Below, one piece after another: positions 25,900-37,900 of a DNA stretch of 50,815 nt. The position numbers and the translations under genes were made by a program. Within the stretch, counting starts at the first letter, position 1. Every line of letters begins with the position of its first letter. The notes below the pieces were generated by a model that was not told the DNA's origin, did no database searches, and saw only the letters and a program-made list of their open reading frames with translations. The DNA is from Bacteroidota bacterium (GTDB taxonomy: Bacteria; Bacteroidota; Bacteroidia; UKL13-3), in contig JANYDU010000037.1 of the NCBI GenBank assembly GCA_025359805.1, forward strand, positions 1-50,815, given 5' to 3'.

Positions 25900-26640
25900 T
25901 TACAACATCACTTTCCAATAAATTTTAGGCGCATCTTCTCCCCAATCTTTAGTGGCTTTTAAAATTTCATCTTTAAATGATTTAATATTTATTCGCTTAT
26001 TTTTTGTTGATGTAGGCACAGATAAATCCTTTTCACTGATCATTTGATTTTCTACTTTAGTTGCAAAGTAGGTCATATTCATTCTTGGAATTACAATTCC
26101 TAAAATCATTCCAGGTAATCCTTGAAAAGATTCTGGTCCTGCGCTTACTGGAATTTCATCCGTAAAAAATGCAATCACATAAATAGAATCCATAATAATA
26201 GTAGCTGCTTTTCGGCAGTTGAAACCTGCAATATTCCTATACTCACCAAGCATTTTCCATTTAAGTTGCGAAATAGAATCTTCAACCCTATAACTTCTTT
26301 CATATACAATTTTATCGGCAATCATTTTTCCAGTTTCATAATTTGTATAAACAGTATTTAATGCTGCAACTCTATAATACCAATTTGCAAAAGGGCTTTC
26401 ATCTTCTTGAGAAATGGCATACAAACTTTGATGTTTATTAAATGCTAATTGAAAAAAATCGGTTCGAAATTTTGGCATTTTATTTTTCATCGCTTCACTC
26501 CAAGTTGAGTTATCATTCATTAATTTATGGATGTTTTCTTTTCTTTCAAAAGTAATTTTTCCTGAAAATATGAGCTGTTGCGCACAGCCCATTTCTACAA
26601 TAAAAAACTGGAAAAATATATAGTATAAAAATTTATTCAT
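25900..26640 (-). CDS. GLPGLI family protein
   Basis: 246 residues. Signal peptide of about 20 residues, then the GLPGLI domain with the name motif as GPESFQGLPGMILGI (near residue 175). Other conserved stretches are SYRVEDSISQLKWKMLGEYRNIAG and FNCRKAATI, with a Cys that is usual in the family. The family is limited to Bacteroidota and its job is not known; members nearly always stand next to an outer-membrane barrel of the TonB-receptor type, as here. The start overlaps the end of that barrel gene by 8 bases. Confidence 0.92.
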   Translation of the reverse strand: MNKFLYYIFFQFFIVEMGCAQQLIFSGKITFERKENIHKLMNDNSTWSEAMKNKMPKFRTDFFQLAFNKHQSLYAISQEDESPFANWYYRVAALNTVYTNYETGKMIADKIVYERSYRVEDSISQLKWKMLGEYRNIAGFNCRKAATIIMDSIYVIAFFTDEIPVSAGPESFQGLPGMILGIVIPRMNMTYFATKVENQMISEKDLSVPTSTKNKRINIKSFKDEILKATKDWGEDAPKIYWKVML

Positions 26641-29404
26641 TAGCTCCTCCTTTGCTAAAATTCCAAGTTAGGCTAATTAAAAAATATCGTTTTAAAACAG
26701 TGTATGTTCTTTCGTTAATATAGTTGCTGGTGGCGGTTCTGCTAAATCCAATATTTTGATTGAGTAAATCTTGTAAACTACATTTTATTTCTAACGCGTC
26801 TTTCTTTAAAAACTTTTTGCCTACAAATGCATTTAAAATTGTAGTGTTTAAATTTTTATCAAAATCGGAAGTTTTTTGACGAATATTAAACGTAGCATTT
26901 CCTCCTATTTCAAACTTTTTAGGTAAATAAATATTCATATCTAATTGGTATTCCTGAATCCAATATTGGGTTTTAATATCAGGACGAAGGCTTGATGTAG
27001 AGTGATTATATGTCCAATCACAATTCACATAAAACTCTAATTTTTTTTCAATGTCATAATCAAAATTCAGCCCGTAACTCGCGCTTTGATTATTATTTAT
27101 ATTAGATGAAGTGTTTATATAATTTTGATTTCGCGAAAAATTTCCGCTCAAATTATTTGAAATGCCAAGGTTAATTTTTTTGATTTGAAAATAATAATAG
27201 GAATAAAAACTGCCAGAATAATTACCATTTACATTTACTGTTTGATGGATTTTTCTTCCAAAATTATCAACCACATCATAATTAGTAAAATCATTATTGG
27301 TAAAATTAAATGAACCATTCACATACATGCTACTTCCTGTTAATGGTTTATAATCATGATAAGTTAAACTAATATTATTGATAAAACTTTGTCCAAGATT
27401 CGGGTTACCTAAATAAATATCCAAAGGGTTGGAGTTATCTAAAAGTGGCTGAATTTGTTGCAAAGAAGGTTGCCTTGTGGAACCATTGTAGTTGGCACTC
27501 AACGAAGCTGTATTTTTAATTTTGTATTGAAAATTCGCTGCCGGAAACAAGTTAAAATAATACTGATTTTTGATTGTATTACTTACCAAATTATTTTGAC
27601 GCAAATCGGTATAAGAAATTTTTCCTCCTAATGAATACGTTAATTTTTTGGAGTTATACTTTAAAGCTAAACCACCCTTATTAGCCAAAATATCATACCG
27701 CAAACTATTACTCAATGTATCTAAAACATTGGTGTAATCGTTATTGGCATCTTTAGAAAATGAAAAACGTTTTGATGTATTTACCGTTGAAGTTAAATCA
27801 TAATCTGTTACAACAAACCACGTTTTAGAGAGTGGTTCGGTGTAGGTTAAATATCCTTTTACTATGTTAACTGAGTTTTCATTTGTTTTCTTTTGATCAA
27901 TAGTGCTCGAATGGTTTAACGTAGTATCGCCATTGTAATAATTGGTAACCGAACGCAAAAACCCATCTGTATTATTTGAAGTGTAAGTTCCATCAAAATT
28001 GGCAGAGAGTGAGCGCCCTTTTAACTTAAATTTTTTATTTAAAGTAATGGAAGTATTAAACGATTGATTGGTTCCATTGTTGGTTGAATTTCTAATATTA
28101 TCATTTACCAAATTACCAATACCATTTAGGTTTTGAGTTTTAAAATCATTCACATTGGTTGATGTTCCTTGCGATGCTTTAATTTTTACCTTAAGGGTAG
28201 AAAACGAATCTAACTTTAAATCATATGTAGCATTTCCTGAGTTAATATTTTTGGTTGAGTTGATGGTATTAAATTGATTATTGTAATATAACGTGTCGGG
28301 CAAAATGTATTTGGTATAATTATTATCTTGCCCACTTACCAACATATCTTTATGAGTAATGTTTCCATTTAAAGATTGTTTATCGGCATTAAATTTATTT
28401 GAGAAATACCCCCCATAATAAGTGGTTTGAGGAATCCCCACTCCGTTAAAATCATTGCTTCCATCAGAGTAAGAATACATCATTCCATTATCACTCATTT
28501 CCATATTATTGGAATTCCCTCCAGTATAAGTTTCTCTATCATCCCAACTTAAACCAGTTTTATTGGTATTGGATGTGGCTCCGTAAACAGAAAATTTTCT
28601 TTTATTTCTAAATGAATTAAACATCGCATCACGTTCATATCTTTCATTGTTATTTCCATCTTTTCCTTCGGCAGCATTTAGTTTTCCGAAGTATCCTTTT
28701 TTTGCATCTTCCTTTAGAGTGAGGTTGATGGTTTTATTTTTTTCACCATCATCAATCCCAGTTAATGTAGCCTGATCACTTTTTTTATCAAACACCTGAA
28801 CGGTTTCAATATTTTCGGCTCTAATATTTCTGGTAGCAATAGTTGGATCATTGCCAAAAAATTCTTCTCCATCAACCAATACTTTTTTTACTTCCTGACC
28901 TTGTGCTGTAATCTTTCCATTTCTATCCACCTGAATTCCGGGTAAGCGTTTAAGTAAATCCTCCACGTTCGAATTTTTATTTACTAAAAAACTATCCACC
29001 AAAAACTCCGTGGTATCGCCTTTAATTCTGATGGCATTCATTTTATCTTTTACAATTACTTCTTTAAGCAAATTTGCTTTCGAAATCATATTGATAGTAC
29101 CAATATCAAATAGTTCATTTTCTTTTAACCGAATTTTTTCTTCGTAATCAACAAATGTTGGACGGGTAATTTGCAACAAATAAATATCACTCGGAAGTTT
29201 ATCAAACAAAAAAGTACCCTGTTCATTTAACCAAATATGTTTAACCAAAATTGAATCGCTAAAACGAATAAGTGATACGCTTGAATAAGCCATAGGCTTG
29301 AAGTTTAACGTGTCTTGAACAGTGCCTTTAATAGCGGAATTTTGAGCATTTGATAAAATGCAAACAATAGAAAGTAAAATTAAGAGTATGAGTTTATGTT
29401 TCAA
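26633..29404 (-). CDS. outer-membrane beta-barrel protein, TonB-receptor-like
   Basis: 923 residues. TTG start at 29404, because no in-frame ATG lies upstream and the signal peptide begins there (MKHKLILLILLSIVCILSNA). An N-terminal carboxypeptidase-regulatory-like domain (about 24-105), a plug-like domain (about 115-240, with LPGIQVDRNGKITAQGQEV and VLVDGEEFFGND), then a large barrel rich in Asn, Tyr and Ser that ends LISLTWNFSKGGANE. It belongs to the OMP_b-brl_3 type of the family. Its 8-base overlap with the GLPGLI gene is the typical pair. The ligand is unknown. Confidence 0.92.
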   Translation of the reverse strand: MKHKLILLILLSIVCILSNAQNSAIKGTVQDTLNFKPMAYSSVSLIRFSDSILVKHIWLNEQGTFLFDKLPSDIYLLQITRPTFVDYEEKIRLKENELFDIGTINMISKANLLKEVIVKDKMNAIRIKGDTTEFLVDSFLVNKNSNVEDLLKRLPGIQVDRNGKITAQGQEVKKVLVDGEEFFGNDPTIATRNIRAENIETVQVFDKKSDQATLTGIDDGEKNKTINLTLKEDAKKGYFGKLNAAEGKDGNNNERYERDAMFNSFRNKRKFSVYGATSNTNKTGLSWDDRETYTGGNSNNMEMSDNGMMYSYSDGSNDFNGVGIPQTTYYGGYFSNKFNADKQSLNGNITHKDMLVSGQDNNYTKYILPDTLYYNNQFNTINSTKNINSGNATYDLKLDSFSTLKVKIKASQGTSTNVNDFKTQNLNGIGNLVNDNIRNSTNNGTNQSFNTSITLNKKFKLKGRSLSANFDGTYTSNNTDGFLRSVTNYYNGDTTLNHSSTIDQKKTNENSVNIVKGYLTYTEPLSKTWFVVTDYDLTSTVNTSKRFSFSKDANNDYTNVLDTLSNSLRYDILANKGGLALKYNSKKLTYSLGGKISYTDLRQNNLVSNTIKNQYYFNLFPAANFQYKIKNTASLSANYNGSTRQPSLQQIQPLLDNSNPLDIYLGNPNLGQSFINNISLTYHDYKPLTGSSMYVNGSFNFTNNDFTNYDVVDNFGRKIHQTVNVNGNYSGSFYSYYYFQIKKINLGISNNLSGNFSRNQNYINTSSNINNNQSASYGLNFDYDIEKKLEFYVNCDWTYNHSTSSLRPDIKTQYWIQEYQLDMNIYLPKKFEIGGNATFNIRQKTSDFDKNLNTTILNAFVGKKFLKKDALEIKCSLQDLLNQNIGFSRTATSNYINERTYTVLKRYFLISLTWNFSKGGANE

Positions 29405-29610
29405 ATTTAGAGCCTTCTTTTAATACAAATTTTAAGATGCAAAATATTTACGTTACGAATAAACTATTTTTTAATTCAATTAGTACATCTATCAGCATAA
29501 ATAGTTCAACGCACGTGAACGATTATTTTTATCTTTTTAGAAAATATTATGAATATGTGAATCCAAGTTTTATGCTATTTTCGTAATTCAATTTTCAAAA
29601 AAACAATCAC

Positions 29611-30075
29611 ATGAAAAAATTATCAATTGTATTAGCACTTGCATTTATTATCGTTTCCAATTCTTTTAAACCTGCCGATGAAATTAAATGGATGGGGTTT
29701 GATGAAGGATACGCCATGGCTAAAAAGAAAAAGAAAATTATGCTTATTGATGTGTACACAGATTGGTGTGGATGGTGCAAACGCATGGATAAAGATGCTT
29801 ACGCAAAATCTGAAGTTGCCGCTTTGGTTGATAAAGATTTTGTTGCCATAAAATTTAATCCCGAGTTAAATGCTTCATACACATTTGAAGGCAAACAATA
29901 CTCAGGTTCAGCATTAGCGGGAGCATTAAGTGATAATAAATTAAACAGCTATCCTACAACCATTTTTGTGCAACCAAAAACTAAAACAAAAAAAATGATT
30001 GTAGGTTATAGAAATGCCTTACAAATGACTGCCGAATTGGACGCTGCAACAAAAGAATTGGCTCTAAAAAAATAA
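29611..30075 (+). CDS. periplasmic thioredoxin-like protein
   Basis: 154 residues. A signal segment (about 1-20) precedes a thioredoxin fold of the thioredoxin_7/DUF255 kind with the active site W52-C-G-W-C56-K57 and the cis-proline P115 in SYPTTIF. WCGWC is the usual motif of periplasmic Bacteroidota members, which reduce or isomerise disulfide bonds in envelope proteins. It stands alone, divergent from the barrel/GLPGLI pair, with a 206-base gap between them. A nine-base inverted repeat follows at 30092-30120. Confidence 0.92.
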   Translation: MKKLSIVLALAFIIVSNSFKPADEIKWMGFDEGYAMAKKKKKIMLIDVYTDWCGWCKRMDKDAYAKSEVAALVDKDFVAIKFNPELNASYTFEGKQYSGSALAGALSDNKLNSYPTTIFVQPKTKTKKMIVGYRNALQMTAELDAATKELALKK

Positions 30076-30091
30076 AGAAAAGTTGTTGCCG

Positions 30092-30120
30092 ATTACAGCG
30101 TTTAAATTTGCCGCTGTAAT
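30092..30120. other. inverted repeat downstream of the thioredoxin gene
   Basis: ATTACAGCG pairs perfectly with CGCTGTAAT around an 11-base loop. No T-run follows on the plus strand, so it is not a clear intrinsic terminator; on the minus strand a T-rich run starts about 25 bases later. Confidence 0.6.
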
Positions 30121-30220
30121 AAATTTATCTTCTACAATTAAATTTCATTTATTAAAAGATGATGGTGTTTTTTATACCGTTACTCTAAACTAAACAACAA
30201 TTTGCTTTTTAGAAAAATAT

Positions 30221-30538
30221 TTATGCTTGCGCAGTTGGCCCACCAAAATTCATTGGAAAAGGTGGTGCATTATTATCATTAATATCAATCACCCCATTCA
30301 TCTCTTCATACTTATTTATATTATCTCCTAAGGCTAATAATAAACGTTTTGCATGTTGAGGGGTAAGCACAATGCGTGATTTTACTTTTGCTTTTGGAAC
30401 ACCTGGCATAATGCGCACAAAGTCTATCACAAACTCTGCATTTGAATGTGTAATAATAGCAAGATTTGCGTATGTACCTTCGGCCATTTCTTCAGATAGC
30501 TCGATATTAATTTGATTATTATTTTGATTGTTTTCCAT
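30221..30538 (-). CDS. DUF3467 domain protein
   Basis: 105 residues. ATG 30538 is chosen (MENNQNNNQINIELSEEMA); the open frame extends further upstream only through a TTG. Conserved parts are EGTYANLAIITHSNAEFVID, FVRIMPGVPKAKVKSRIVLTP and QHAKRLLLALGDNINKYE. The family has no firmly known function. In Bacteroidota this gene is often next to rpoC, and here it follows the rpoBC terminator, so it has its own transcript or depends on read-through. Confidence 0.85.
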   Translation of the reverse strand: MENNQNNNQINIELSEEMAEGTYANLAIITHSNAEFVIDFVRIMPGVPKAKVKSRIVLTPQHAKRLLLALGDNINKYEEMNGVIDINDNNAPPFPMNFGGPTAQA

Positions 30539-30610
30539 GATACTAATTTTAAATTTATTCAATACAAATTAAGTATAATCAACACATATTTTACATGATG
30601 ATTTTGAAAT

Positions 30611-30647
30611 AAAAAAGGCATTCAACAAATGCTGCTGAATGCCTTTT
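30611..30647 (-). terminator. intrinsic terminator after rpoC
   Basis: AAAAGGCATTCA pairs perfectly with TGAATGCCTTTT (12 base pairs), loop of 11. On the minus strand the T-run is the complement of the A-run at 30611-30616. It lies 19 bases after the rpoC stop. Confidence 0.88.
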
Positions 30648-30665
30648 AAGTTTATTCAATGAGAA

Positions 30666-33600
30666 TTATCTTCCTGCTAAAGCTTCTTCTTTTGAGGCCA
30701 TCAATGCATCATACTCTTCTTTTGAACCTACGATTAATTTTTCGTAATCTCTGATACCTGTACCCGCAGGAATTAAGTGACCAACAATTACGTTTTCTTT
30801 TAATCCTAACATATGATCTACTTTACCTGAAATAGCGGCTTCATTAAGCACTTTAGTTGTTTCTTGGAACGATGCAGCACTCATAAAACTTTGAGTACCC
30901 AAAGATGCTTTGGTAATACCCATAATTACTTGTGCAGCCGTTGCAGGAATAGCTTCACGTACTTCAACCAACTTTTGATCTTTACGTTTCAGCATTGAGT
31001 TTTCATCACGTAGTTTACGAACACTTACAATCTGACCCGCTTTTAAGTTGGTTGAATCGCCTGCTTCCAAAACTACCTTCTTATCATAAATCCAATCGTT
31101 GGTTTGTTTAAAAGTAAACTTGTCAACGTTTTCCCCTTCTAGGAATAAAGTATCTCCTGGTTCTTCTACATTTAATTTTTGCATCATCTGACGAACTATC
31201 GTTTCAATATGCTTATCATTAATTTTTACACCTTGCAAACGGTAAACTTCTTGAATACCATTTGTGATGTATCGTTGAACAGCCAATGGACCTTCAATTC
31301 TTAAAATATCTTGAGGACTAATTGAGCCATCACTTAATGATGAACCGGCTTTCACAAAATCATTTTCTTGAACAAGAATATGTTTAGAAAGAGGCACAAG
31401 ATATTTTTTGCTTTCACCATCTTTTGGCGAAATCATAATTTCACGATTACCACGTTTGATACCACCAAATGTTACCACACCATCAATCTCAGAAACTACT
31501 GCTGGATTTGAAGGATTACGAGCTTCAAACAACTCTGTTACACGTGGAAGACCTCCAGTAATATCTCGTGTTTTACCAACGATACGAGGAATCTTAACAA
31601 GGATTTCTCCTGGTTTAATTTCATGACCTTCTTCAATAATAATGTGAGCTCCAACCGGAATATTATATTCTTTAATAACGGCTCCTTTTTTATCTGTTAC
31701 AATAATGGAAGGAATTTTGGTTTTATCTTTTGTTTCGATAATCACTTTCTCTTTGTGACCCGTTTGCTCATCACTTTCTTCTTTAAAAGTGATGTTTTCA
31801 ATAATACCTTCAAACTTGATTTTACCACCAAACTCTGAAAGGATTACGGCATTGTAAGGATCCCATGAACAAATGGCATCGCCTTTCACAACTTTTTGTC
31901 CTGGCTTAACAACTAAGTGAGCACCATAAGGAATATTTACAGTAATAATTGGATTACGAGTTACCTCATCCAAAATTCTGATTTCACCTTGGCGACCAAT
32001 AATTGTATCTACTAAACCACCTTCAGTTTGTAACTTAACCGTTTTGATTTCTTCAAACTCTAAGATACCACCAAATTTGGCAACCATTTGACTTTCTGTT
32101 GCAATGTTTGATGCAGTACCACCCACGTGAAAAGTACGGAGTGTTAACTGTGTACCAGGCTCACCAATTGATTGCGCTGCAATTACACCAGCAGCATCTC
32201 CACGCTGAGACATACGACCTGTTGCCAAGTTACGTCCGTAGCATTTTGCGCACACACCTTGTAATGCTTCACAGGTAAGCACCGAACGAATTTCAATCGT
32301 TTCAACAGGAGAAGCATCAATTGCAGTTGCAATTTCTTCTGTAATTTCTTGTCCTGATGTTGCTAATAACTCACCAGTTAATGGATGATAAACATCATGA
32401 AGATTTACACGTCCCAAAATACGTTCGTATAAACTTTCAACAACTTCTTCATTATCCTTTAATGCTGCTACCGGAATACCACGTAATGTTCCACAATCTA
32501 CTTCATTAATCACCACATCTTGCGCCACATCATGTAACCTACGCGTTAAGTAACCCGCATCAGCAGTTTTTAGAGCTGTATCCGCCAACCCTTTACGAGC
32601 ACCATGCGTTGAAATAAAGTACTCAATAACTGAAAGACCTTCCTTAAAGTTAGAAAGAATAGGATTCTCGATAATTTCACCTGTTCCTCCCGAAAGATTT
32701 TTTTGTGGCTTAGCCATCAAACCTCTCATTCCACCTAACTGACGGATTTGTTCTTTAGATCCACGAGCTCCAGAATCCAACATCATATATATTGGGTTGA
32801 ATCCTTGATTATCGTCTTTCAATTGTTTCAATAAAGTATCTGCCAAACGTGAGTTGATACGTGTCCAGATATCAATTACCTGATTGTAACGCTCATTATT
32901 TGTAATGAAACCATTGTTATAGTTGCTCCAAATTTCGTCAACCTCTGCTCTCGCTTCTTTAACAAATTTATCTTTCTCTTCAGGAATCATTACATAAGAA
33001 AGGTTGAATGAAAGTCCACCTCTAAATGCATAATGATAACCAAGATCTTTAATATCATCAAGGAATTTTGCACAACGATCCATTCCACAATTTTTGATGA
33101 TACTTCCAATAATATCACGAAGGTTTTTCTTCGTTAATAGTTCATTGATGTATCCAAATTCAACAGGAACTCTTTCGTTAAAAACGATACGTCCCATTGT
33201 GGTATCAATCATCTTACTAACCAATTCACCATTTTCTTTAACAAATACTTTACATTTTACATTTGAATGTAAATGTGCTTTCCCTTCGTTAAAGGCGATG
33301 ATGGCTTCTTCCGAAGAATAAAATCTTAACCCTTCACCTTGAATAGGCAATTCTTTGGTTGATACACGGCCTTTGGTCATATAATATAAACCAAGCACCA
33401 TGTCTTGTGATGGAACCGCAATTGGCGCACCATTAGCTGGATTCAAAATATTGTGTGGAGCCAACATAAGCATTTGTGCTTCTAGCACAGCTGCATGCCC
33501 GAGTGGAACATGCACAGCCATCTGGTCACCGTCAAAATCCGCATTAAATCCAGTACAAGTTAATGGGTGCAATTGAATTGCTTTTCCTTCTACTAGCTTT

Positions 33601-34958
33601 GGTTGAAAAGCTTGAATACCTAATCTATGGAGTGTAGGAGCACGATTTAATAAAACTGGATGCCCTTTTAATATATTTTCTAAAATATCCCAAATAACAG
33701 GCTCTTTACGATCAACTAATTTTTTAGCAGATTTTACTGTTTTTACGATACCACGTTCTAATAATTTACGAATGATAAATGGCTTAAATAATTCGGCAGC
33801 CATGTTTTTAGGAATACCGCACTCATGTAATTTTAAGTTTGGTCCAACCACAATTACAGAACGACCAGAATAATCAACACGTTTTCCTAATAAGTTTTGA
33901 CGGAAACGACCTTGTTTACCTTTAAGCATATCGCTCAAAGATTTCAATGGACGATTACCCTCAGTTTTAACAGCACTCACTCTTCTTGTATTATCGAACA
34001 ATGAATCTACTGCTTCTTGTAACATACGTTTTTCGTTACGTAAAATTACTTCTGGCGCTTTAATCTCCATCAAACGTTTCAAACGATTGTTACGGATAAT
34101 TACACGTCTATACAAATCATTCAAATCTGAAGTTGCAAATCTTCCACCTTCCAATGGAACAAGCGGACGCAACTCTGGAGGAATAACAGGAAGTATTTTA
34201 ACAACCATCCACTCTGGGCGATTATCGCTATGCTCTTGTGCAGAACGGAAACCTTCAATAACCTTTAAACGTTTTAATGCTTCGTTTTTACGTTGTTGTG
34301 AAGTTTCGTTTTGAGCCTTATGTCTAAGGTCAAATGATAAGTTATCTAAATTGGTTTTTGATAACATAAACCACAACGCATCACCACCCATTTTAGCAAT
34401 GAATTTGTTAGGGTCATTATCATCTAAATGTTGATTATCTTTTGGCAACGAATCAAGAATATCAAGATACTCTTCTTCCGTTAACAAATCGAGTTGGTTA
34501 ATCCCGTCAGCAGATTTTAAACCTGGTTGACAAACAATGTAACGCTCATAATAAACAACCATATCCAATTTCTTGGTAGGAACTCCTAACAAGTAACCAA
34601 TTTTGTTTGGTAACGAACGGAAGTACCAAATGTGAGCAACTGGAACTACTAAGTTAATATGACCAATACGCTCGCGTCTTACTTTCTTTTCTGTTACCTC
34701 AACACCGCAACGATCACAAACGATTCCTTTGTAACGAATACGTTTATATTTACCGCAATGGCATTCAAAATCCTTGATCGGACCAAATATCCTCTCACAA
34801 AATAATCCACCCATTTCCGGCTTAAAGGAACGGTAATTAATTGTTTCGGGTTTGGTTACTTCACCAAAAGATTTTTGCAGAATAGACTCAGGCGAAGCTA
34901 GGTTGATTCTGATCTTGGTGAAATTGCTTTTTAGTTTTTGATCTTTTTTATATGACAT
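30666..34958 (-). CDS. rpoC: RNA polymerase beta-prime subunit
   Basis: 1430 residues, full length. The catalytic Mg-binding site is D474-F-D-G-D478 within [12 protein letters not shown]. The first zinc site is [19 protein letters not shown] near residue 70-90 and the second is [11 protein letters not shown] (near residue 900). The bridge/trigger parts, with [13 protein letters not shown], and the switch regions are normal. It follows rpoB by 16 bases and is closed by the terminator at 30611-30647. No insertions out of line with Bacteroidota were noted. Confidence 0.98.
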   Translation of the reverse strand: MSYKKDQKLKSNFTKIRINLASPESILQKSFGEVTKPETINYRSFKPEMGGLFCERIFGPIKDFECHCGKYKRIRYKGIVCDRCGVEVTEKKVRRERIGHINLVVPVAHIWYFRSLPNKIGYLLGVPTKKLDMVVYYERYIVCQPGLKSADGINQLDLLTEEEYLDILDSLPKDNQHLDDNDPNKFIAKMGGDALWFMLSKTNLDNLSFDLRHKAQNETSQQRKNEALKRLKVIEGFRSAQEHSDNRPEWMVVKILPVIPPELRPLVPLEGGRFATSDLNDLYRRVIIRNNRLKRLMEIKAPEVILRNEKRMLQEAVDSLFDNTRRVSAVKTEGNRPLKSLSDMLKGKQGRFRQNLLGKRVDYSGRSVIVVGPNLKLHECGIPKNMAAELFKPFIIRKLLERGIVKTVKSAKKLVDRKEPVIWDILENILKGHPVLLNRAPTLHRLGIQAFQPKLVEGKAIQLHPLTCTGFNADFDGDQMAVHVPLGHAAVLEAQMLMLAPHNILNPANGAPIAVPSQDMVLGLYYMTKGRVSTKELPIQGEGLRFYSSEEAIIAFNEGKAHLHSNVKCKVFVKENGELVSKMIDTTMGRIVFNERVPVEFGYINELLTKKNLRDIIGSIIKNCGMDRCAKFLDDIKDLGYHYAFRGGLSFNLSYVMIPEEKDKFVKEARAEVDEIWSNYNNGFITNNERYNQVIDIWTRINSRLADTLLKQLKDDNQGFNPIYMMLDSGARGSKEQIRQLGGMRGLMAKPQKNLSGGTGEIIENPILSNFKEGLSVIEYFISTHGARKGLADTALKTADAGYLTRRLHDVAQDVVINEVDCGTLRGIPVAALKDNEEVVESLYERILGRVNLHDVYHPLTGELLATSGQEITEEIATAIDASPVETIEIRSVLTCEALQGVCAKCYGRNLATGRMSQRGDAAGVIAAQSIGEPGTQLTLRTFHVGGTASNIATESQMVAKFGGILEFEEIKTVKLQTEGGLVDTIIGRQGEIRILDEVTRNPIITVNIPYGAHLVVKPGQKVVKGDAICSWDPYNAVILSEFGGKIKFEGIIENITFKEESDEQTGHKEKVIIETKDKTKIPSIIVTDKKGAVIKEYNIPVGAHIIIEEGHEIKPGEILVKIPRIVGKTRDITGGLPRVTELFEARNPSNPAVVSEIDGVVTFGGIKRGNREIMISPKDGESKKYLVPLSKHILVQENDFVKAGSSLSDGSISPQDILRIEGPLAVQRYITNGIQEVYRLQGVKINDKHIETIVRQMMQKLNVEEPGDTLFLEGENVDKFTFKQTNDWIYDKKVVLEAGDSTNLKAGQIVSVRKLRDENSMLKRKDQKLVEVREAIPATAAQVIMGITKASLGTQSFMSAASFQETTKVLNEAAISGKVDHMLGLKENVIVGHLIPAGTGIRDYEKLIVGSKEEYDALMASKEEALAGR

Positions 34959-34974
34959 GTGCCAAGTTGATTTT

Positions 34975-37900
34975 TTATTCTAAAGTTAAATCTAATCCTA
35001 ATCCTCTTAATTCATGAACCAATACATTGAATGATTCAGGTATTCCCGGTGTTGGTAAATTATCACCCTTAACGATTGCCTCGTAGGTTTTTGCTCTTCC
35101 AACAATATCATCCGATTTAATGGTAAGAATTTCTTGTAAGATATTTGCTGCACCAAATGCTTCGAGTGCCCAAACCTCCATCTCACCAAAACGCTGACCT
35201 CCAAATTGTGCTTTACCACCCAATGGTTGTTGTGTAATAAGAGAGTATGGTCCGATTGAACGTGCGTGCATCTTATCATCAACCATGTGTCCAAGTTTAA
35301 TCATATAGATTACCCCAACGGTTGTAGGTTGATCGAAGCGCTGACCTGAAAGCCCATCATACAAATATGTTTTACCATAATCAGGAATTCCAGCTTTGCG
35401 GCAATAGTCAACAACTTGTTCTTCGGTTGCTCCATCAAAAATCGGAGTAGCAAATTTTACCCCTAATTCTAAACCAGCCCATCCAAGAACCGTTTCATAA
35501 ATTTGCCCCAAGTTCATACGTGAAGGCACCCCAAGTGGATTTAAAACGATATCAACCGGTGTTCCGTCTTCTTGAAAAGGAAGGTCTTCTTCACGCACAA
35601 TACGCGCAACGATACCTTTATTTCCATGACGACCAGCCATCTTATCTCCTACTTTTAGTTTACGCTTGTTAGCGATATAAACTTTAGCAAGTTTTAAAAT
35701 TCCGTTTGGTAGTTCGTCTCCAACTGTGATAGCAAATTCTTTGCGTTTAAAGGCTGCAATCTCTTGATTAAGGCGGTTCTTATAGTTTGACAAAATTAAA
35801 CGAACTTGTTCGTTCTTTTCTGCATCTGTAGTCCAGTTGTTGGTATTAATGTGTGTGAAATCAATGTCATTTAAGTTCTTCATCGTGAACTTAGTTCCTT
35901 TTGAAATCAACTCTTCATTGTACACGTTAAATACACCTTGTGATGTTTTACCTGAAAGAACTGTAAATAATTTCTCAACTAATTGAGACTTGATTACTTT
36001 AATGCTCTTTTCATGTTCATCAGAAAGTTTTGCAACTTTAATTTTATCTTCCCCTTTTGCTGCTTTTTCTTTTTTAACACGCGCAAAAAGTTTTTTATCA
36101 ATAACAACTCCTGATGATGATGGAGAAGCCTTTAATGAAGCGTCTTTTACATCACCTGCTTTATCACCAAAGATAGCACGTAATAATTTTTCTTCCGGAG
36201 AAGGCTCTGTTTCGCCTTTAGGTGTAATTTTACCAATTAAGATATCGCCTTCACCAACTTCACAACCAATGCGAATCAAACCATTCTCATCCAAATTCTT
36301 GGTAGCTTCTTCACTTACATTTGGAATATCATTAGTTAATTCTTCTTCACCACGTTTGGTATCACGAACTTCCAACTCATATTCTGTAACATGTATTGAT
36401 GTGAAGATATCTTCTTTAGCAACTTTCTCTGAAATTACAATCGCATCCTCAAAGTTGTAACCTTGCCAAGGCATGAATGCCACTTTCAAGTTACGACCAA
36501 GAGCAAGTTCTCCATTTTCAGTTGCATAACCATCACAAAGTACTTGTCCCTTTTCAACCTTATCACCTTTGCGAACAATTGGTTTTAAGTTGATACAAGT
36601 ATTTTGATTGGTACGTAAGAATTTGGTAAGCTTATATACTTTGGTATCAGTGCCAAAACTCACTAATTTATCGGTTTCAGTTTGCTCATAGCGAATGATA
36701 ATTTCACGAGCATCAACAGCTTCAACCACACCTTTTCCTTCAGCAACAATAAGCGCACGAGAATCTTTTGCAATTTTACCTTCCAAACCTGTTCCAACAA
36801 TTGGAGCTTGTGGTTTTAATAAAGGAACTGCTTGGCGTTGCATGTTTGATCCCATCAATGCACGATTCGCATCATTATGCTCCAAGAAAGGAATCATAGA
36901 AGCTGCAATAGATACAATTTGGTTAGGGGCAATATCCATGAAATCTAATTTCTCAGGTTCCAACATTGGGAAGTCACCCTCATAACGAGCTTTTATTCTA
37001 TCGTCTTCAAAATTTCCTTTATCATCATATCTCGCATCAGATTGAGCGATGGTTTTTCCATCTTCATCTTCAGCACTTAAATAAGTTACTGGTTCGTTGA
37101 TGGCAACTTTACCATTAACAACTTTTAAATATGGTGTTTCGATGAAACCCATTCCATTGATTTTAGCATGCACACAAAGTGATGAAATCAAACCAATATT
37201 TGGCCCTTCGGGAGTTTCAATAGTACACAAACGACCATAGTGAGTATAATGAACGTCACGCACCTCAAAACCTGCTCTATCTCTTGAAAGACCACCAGGA
37301 CCAAGTGCCGACATTCTACGCTTGTGCGTAATTTCGGCAAGTGGATTGGTTTGATCCATAAATTGAGAAAGCTGATTGGTTCCAAAGAACGAGTTAATAA
37401 CTGATGATAATGTTTTAGCATTAATCAAATCAGCAGGTGTAAATACTTCGTTATCTCTGATGTTCATTCTTTCACGAATGGTACGAGCCATACGCGCTAA
37501 TCCAACACCAAATTGCGAATACAATTGCTCACCAACTGTACGCACACGTCTGTTACTTAAGTGATCAATATCATCCACATCAGCACGTGAGTTTGAAAGT
37601 TCAATCAGATACTTGATGATAGAAACAATATCTTCTCTTGTTAATACACGTACTTCACTAGAAACCGTTCTATTTAGTTTACGGTTAATACGGTAACGAC
37701 CAACTTCTCCTAAATCATAACGTTTATCAGAGAAGAATAATTTATCAATTACACCACGAGCGGTTTCTTCATCAGGTGGATCTGCGTTCCTCAACTGACG
37801 GTAAATATGCTCATGAGCTTCTTTACCAGAGTTAGATGTATCCTTTTGCAACGTGTTTAAAATGATTGCAAAATCATTATGACTTGCTTCGTTTTTGTGA

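Noticed and set aside
29504..29520. GTTCA...TGAAC inverted repeat in the gap at 29405-29610
   Set aside because: Only five paired bases around seven; expected by chance in AT-rich DNA.
29437..29586. A 49-residue open frame in the divergent gap before the thioredoxin-like gene
   Set aside because: Composition is that of AT-rich noncoding DNA (Asn, Ser, Tyr, Phe) and there is no helix or signal; it also covers the likely promoter region.
35990..36460. An open frame of 156 residues on the plus strand, opposite rpoB
   Set aside because: It is rich in Ser and Leu as a mirror of rpoB codons, with no domain and no start context.
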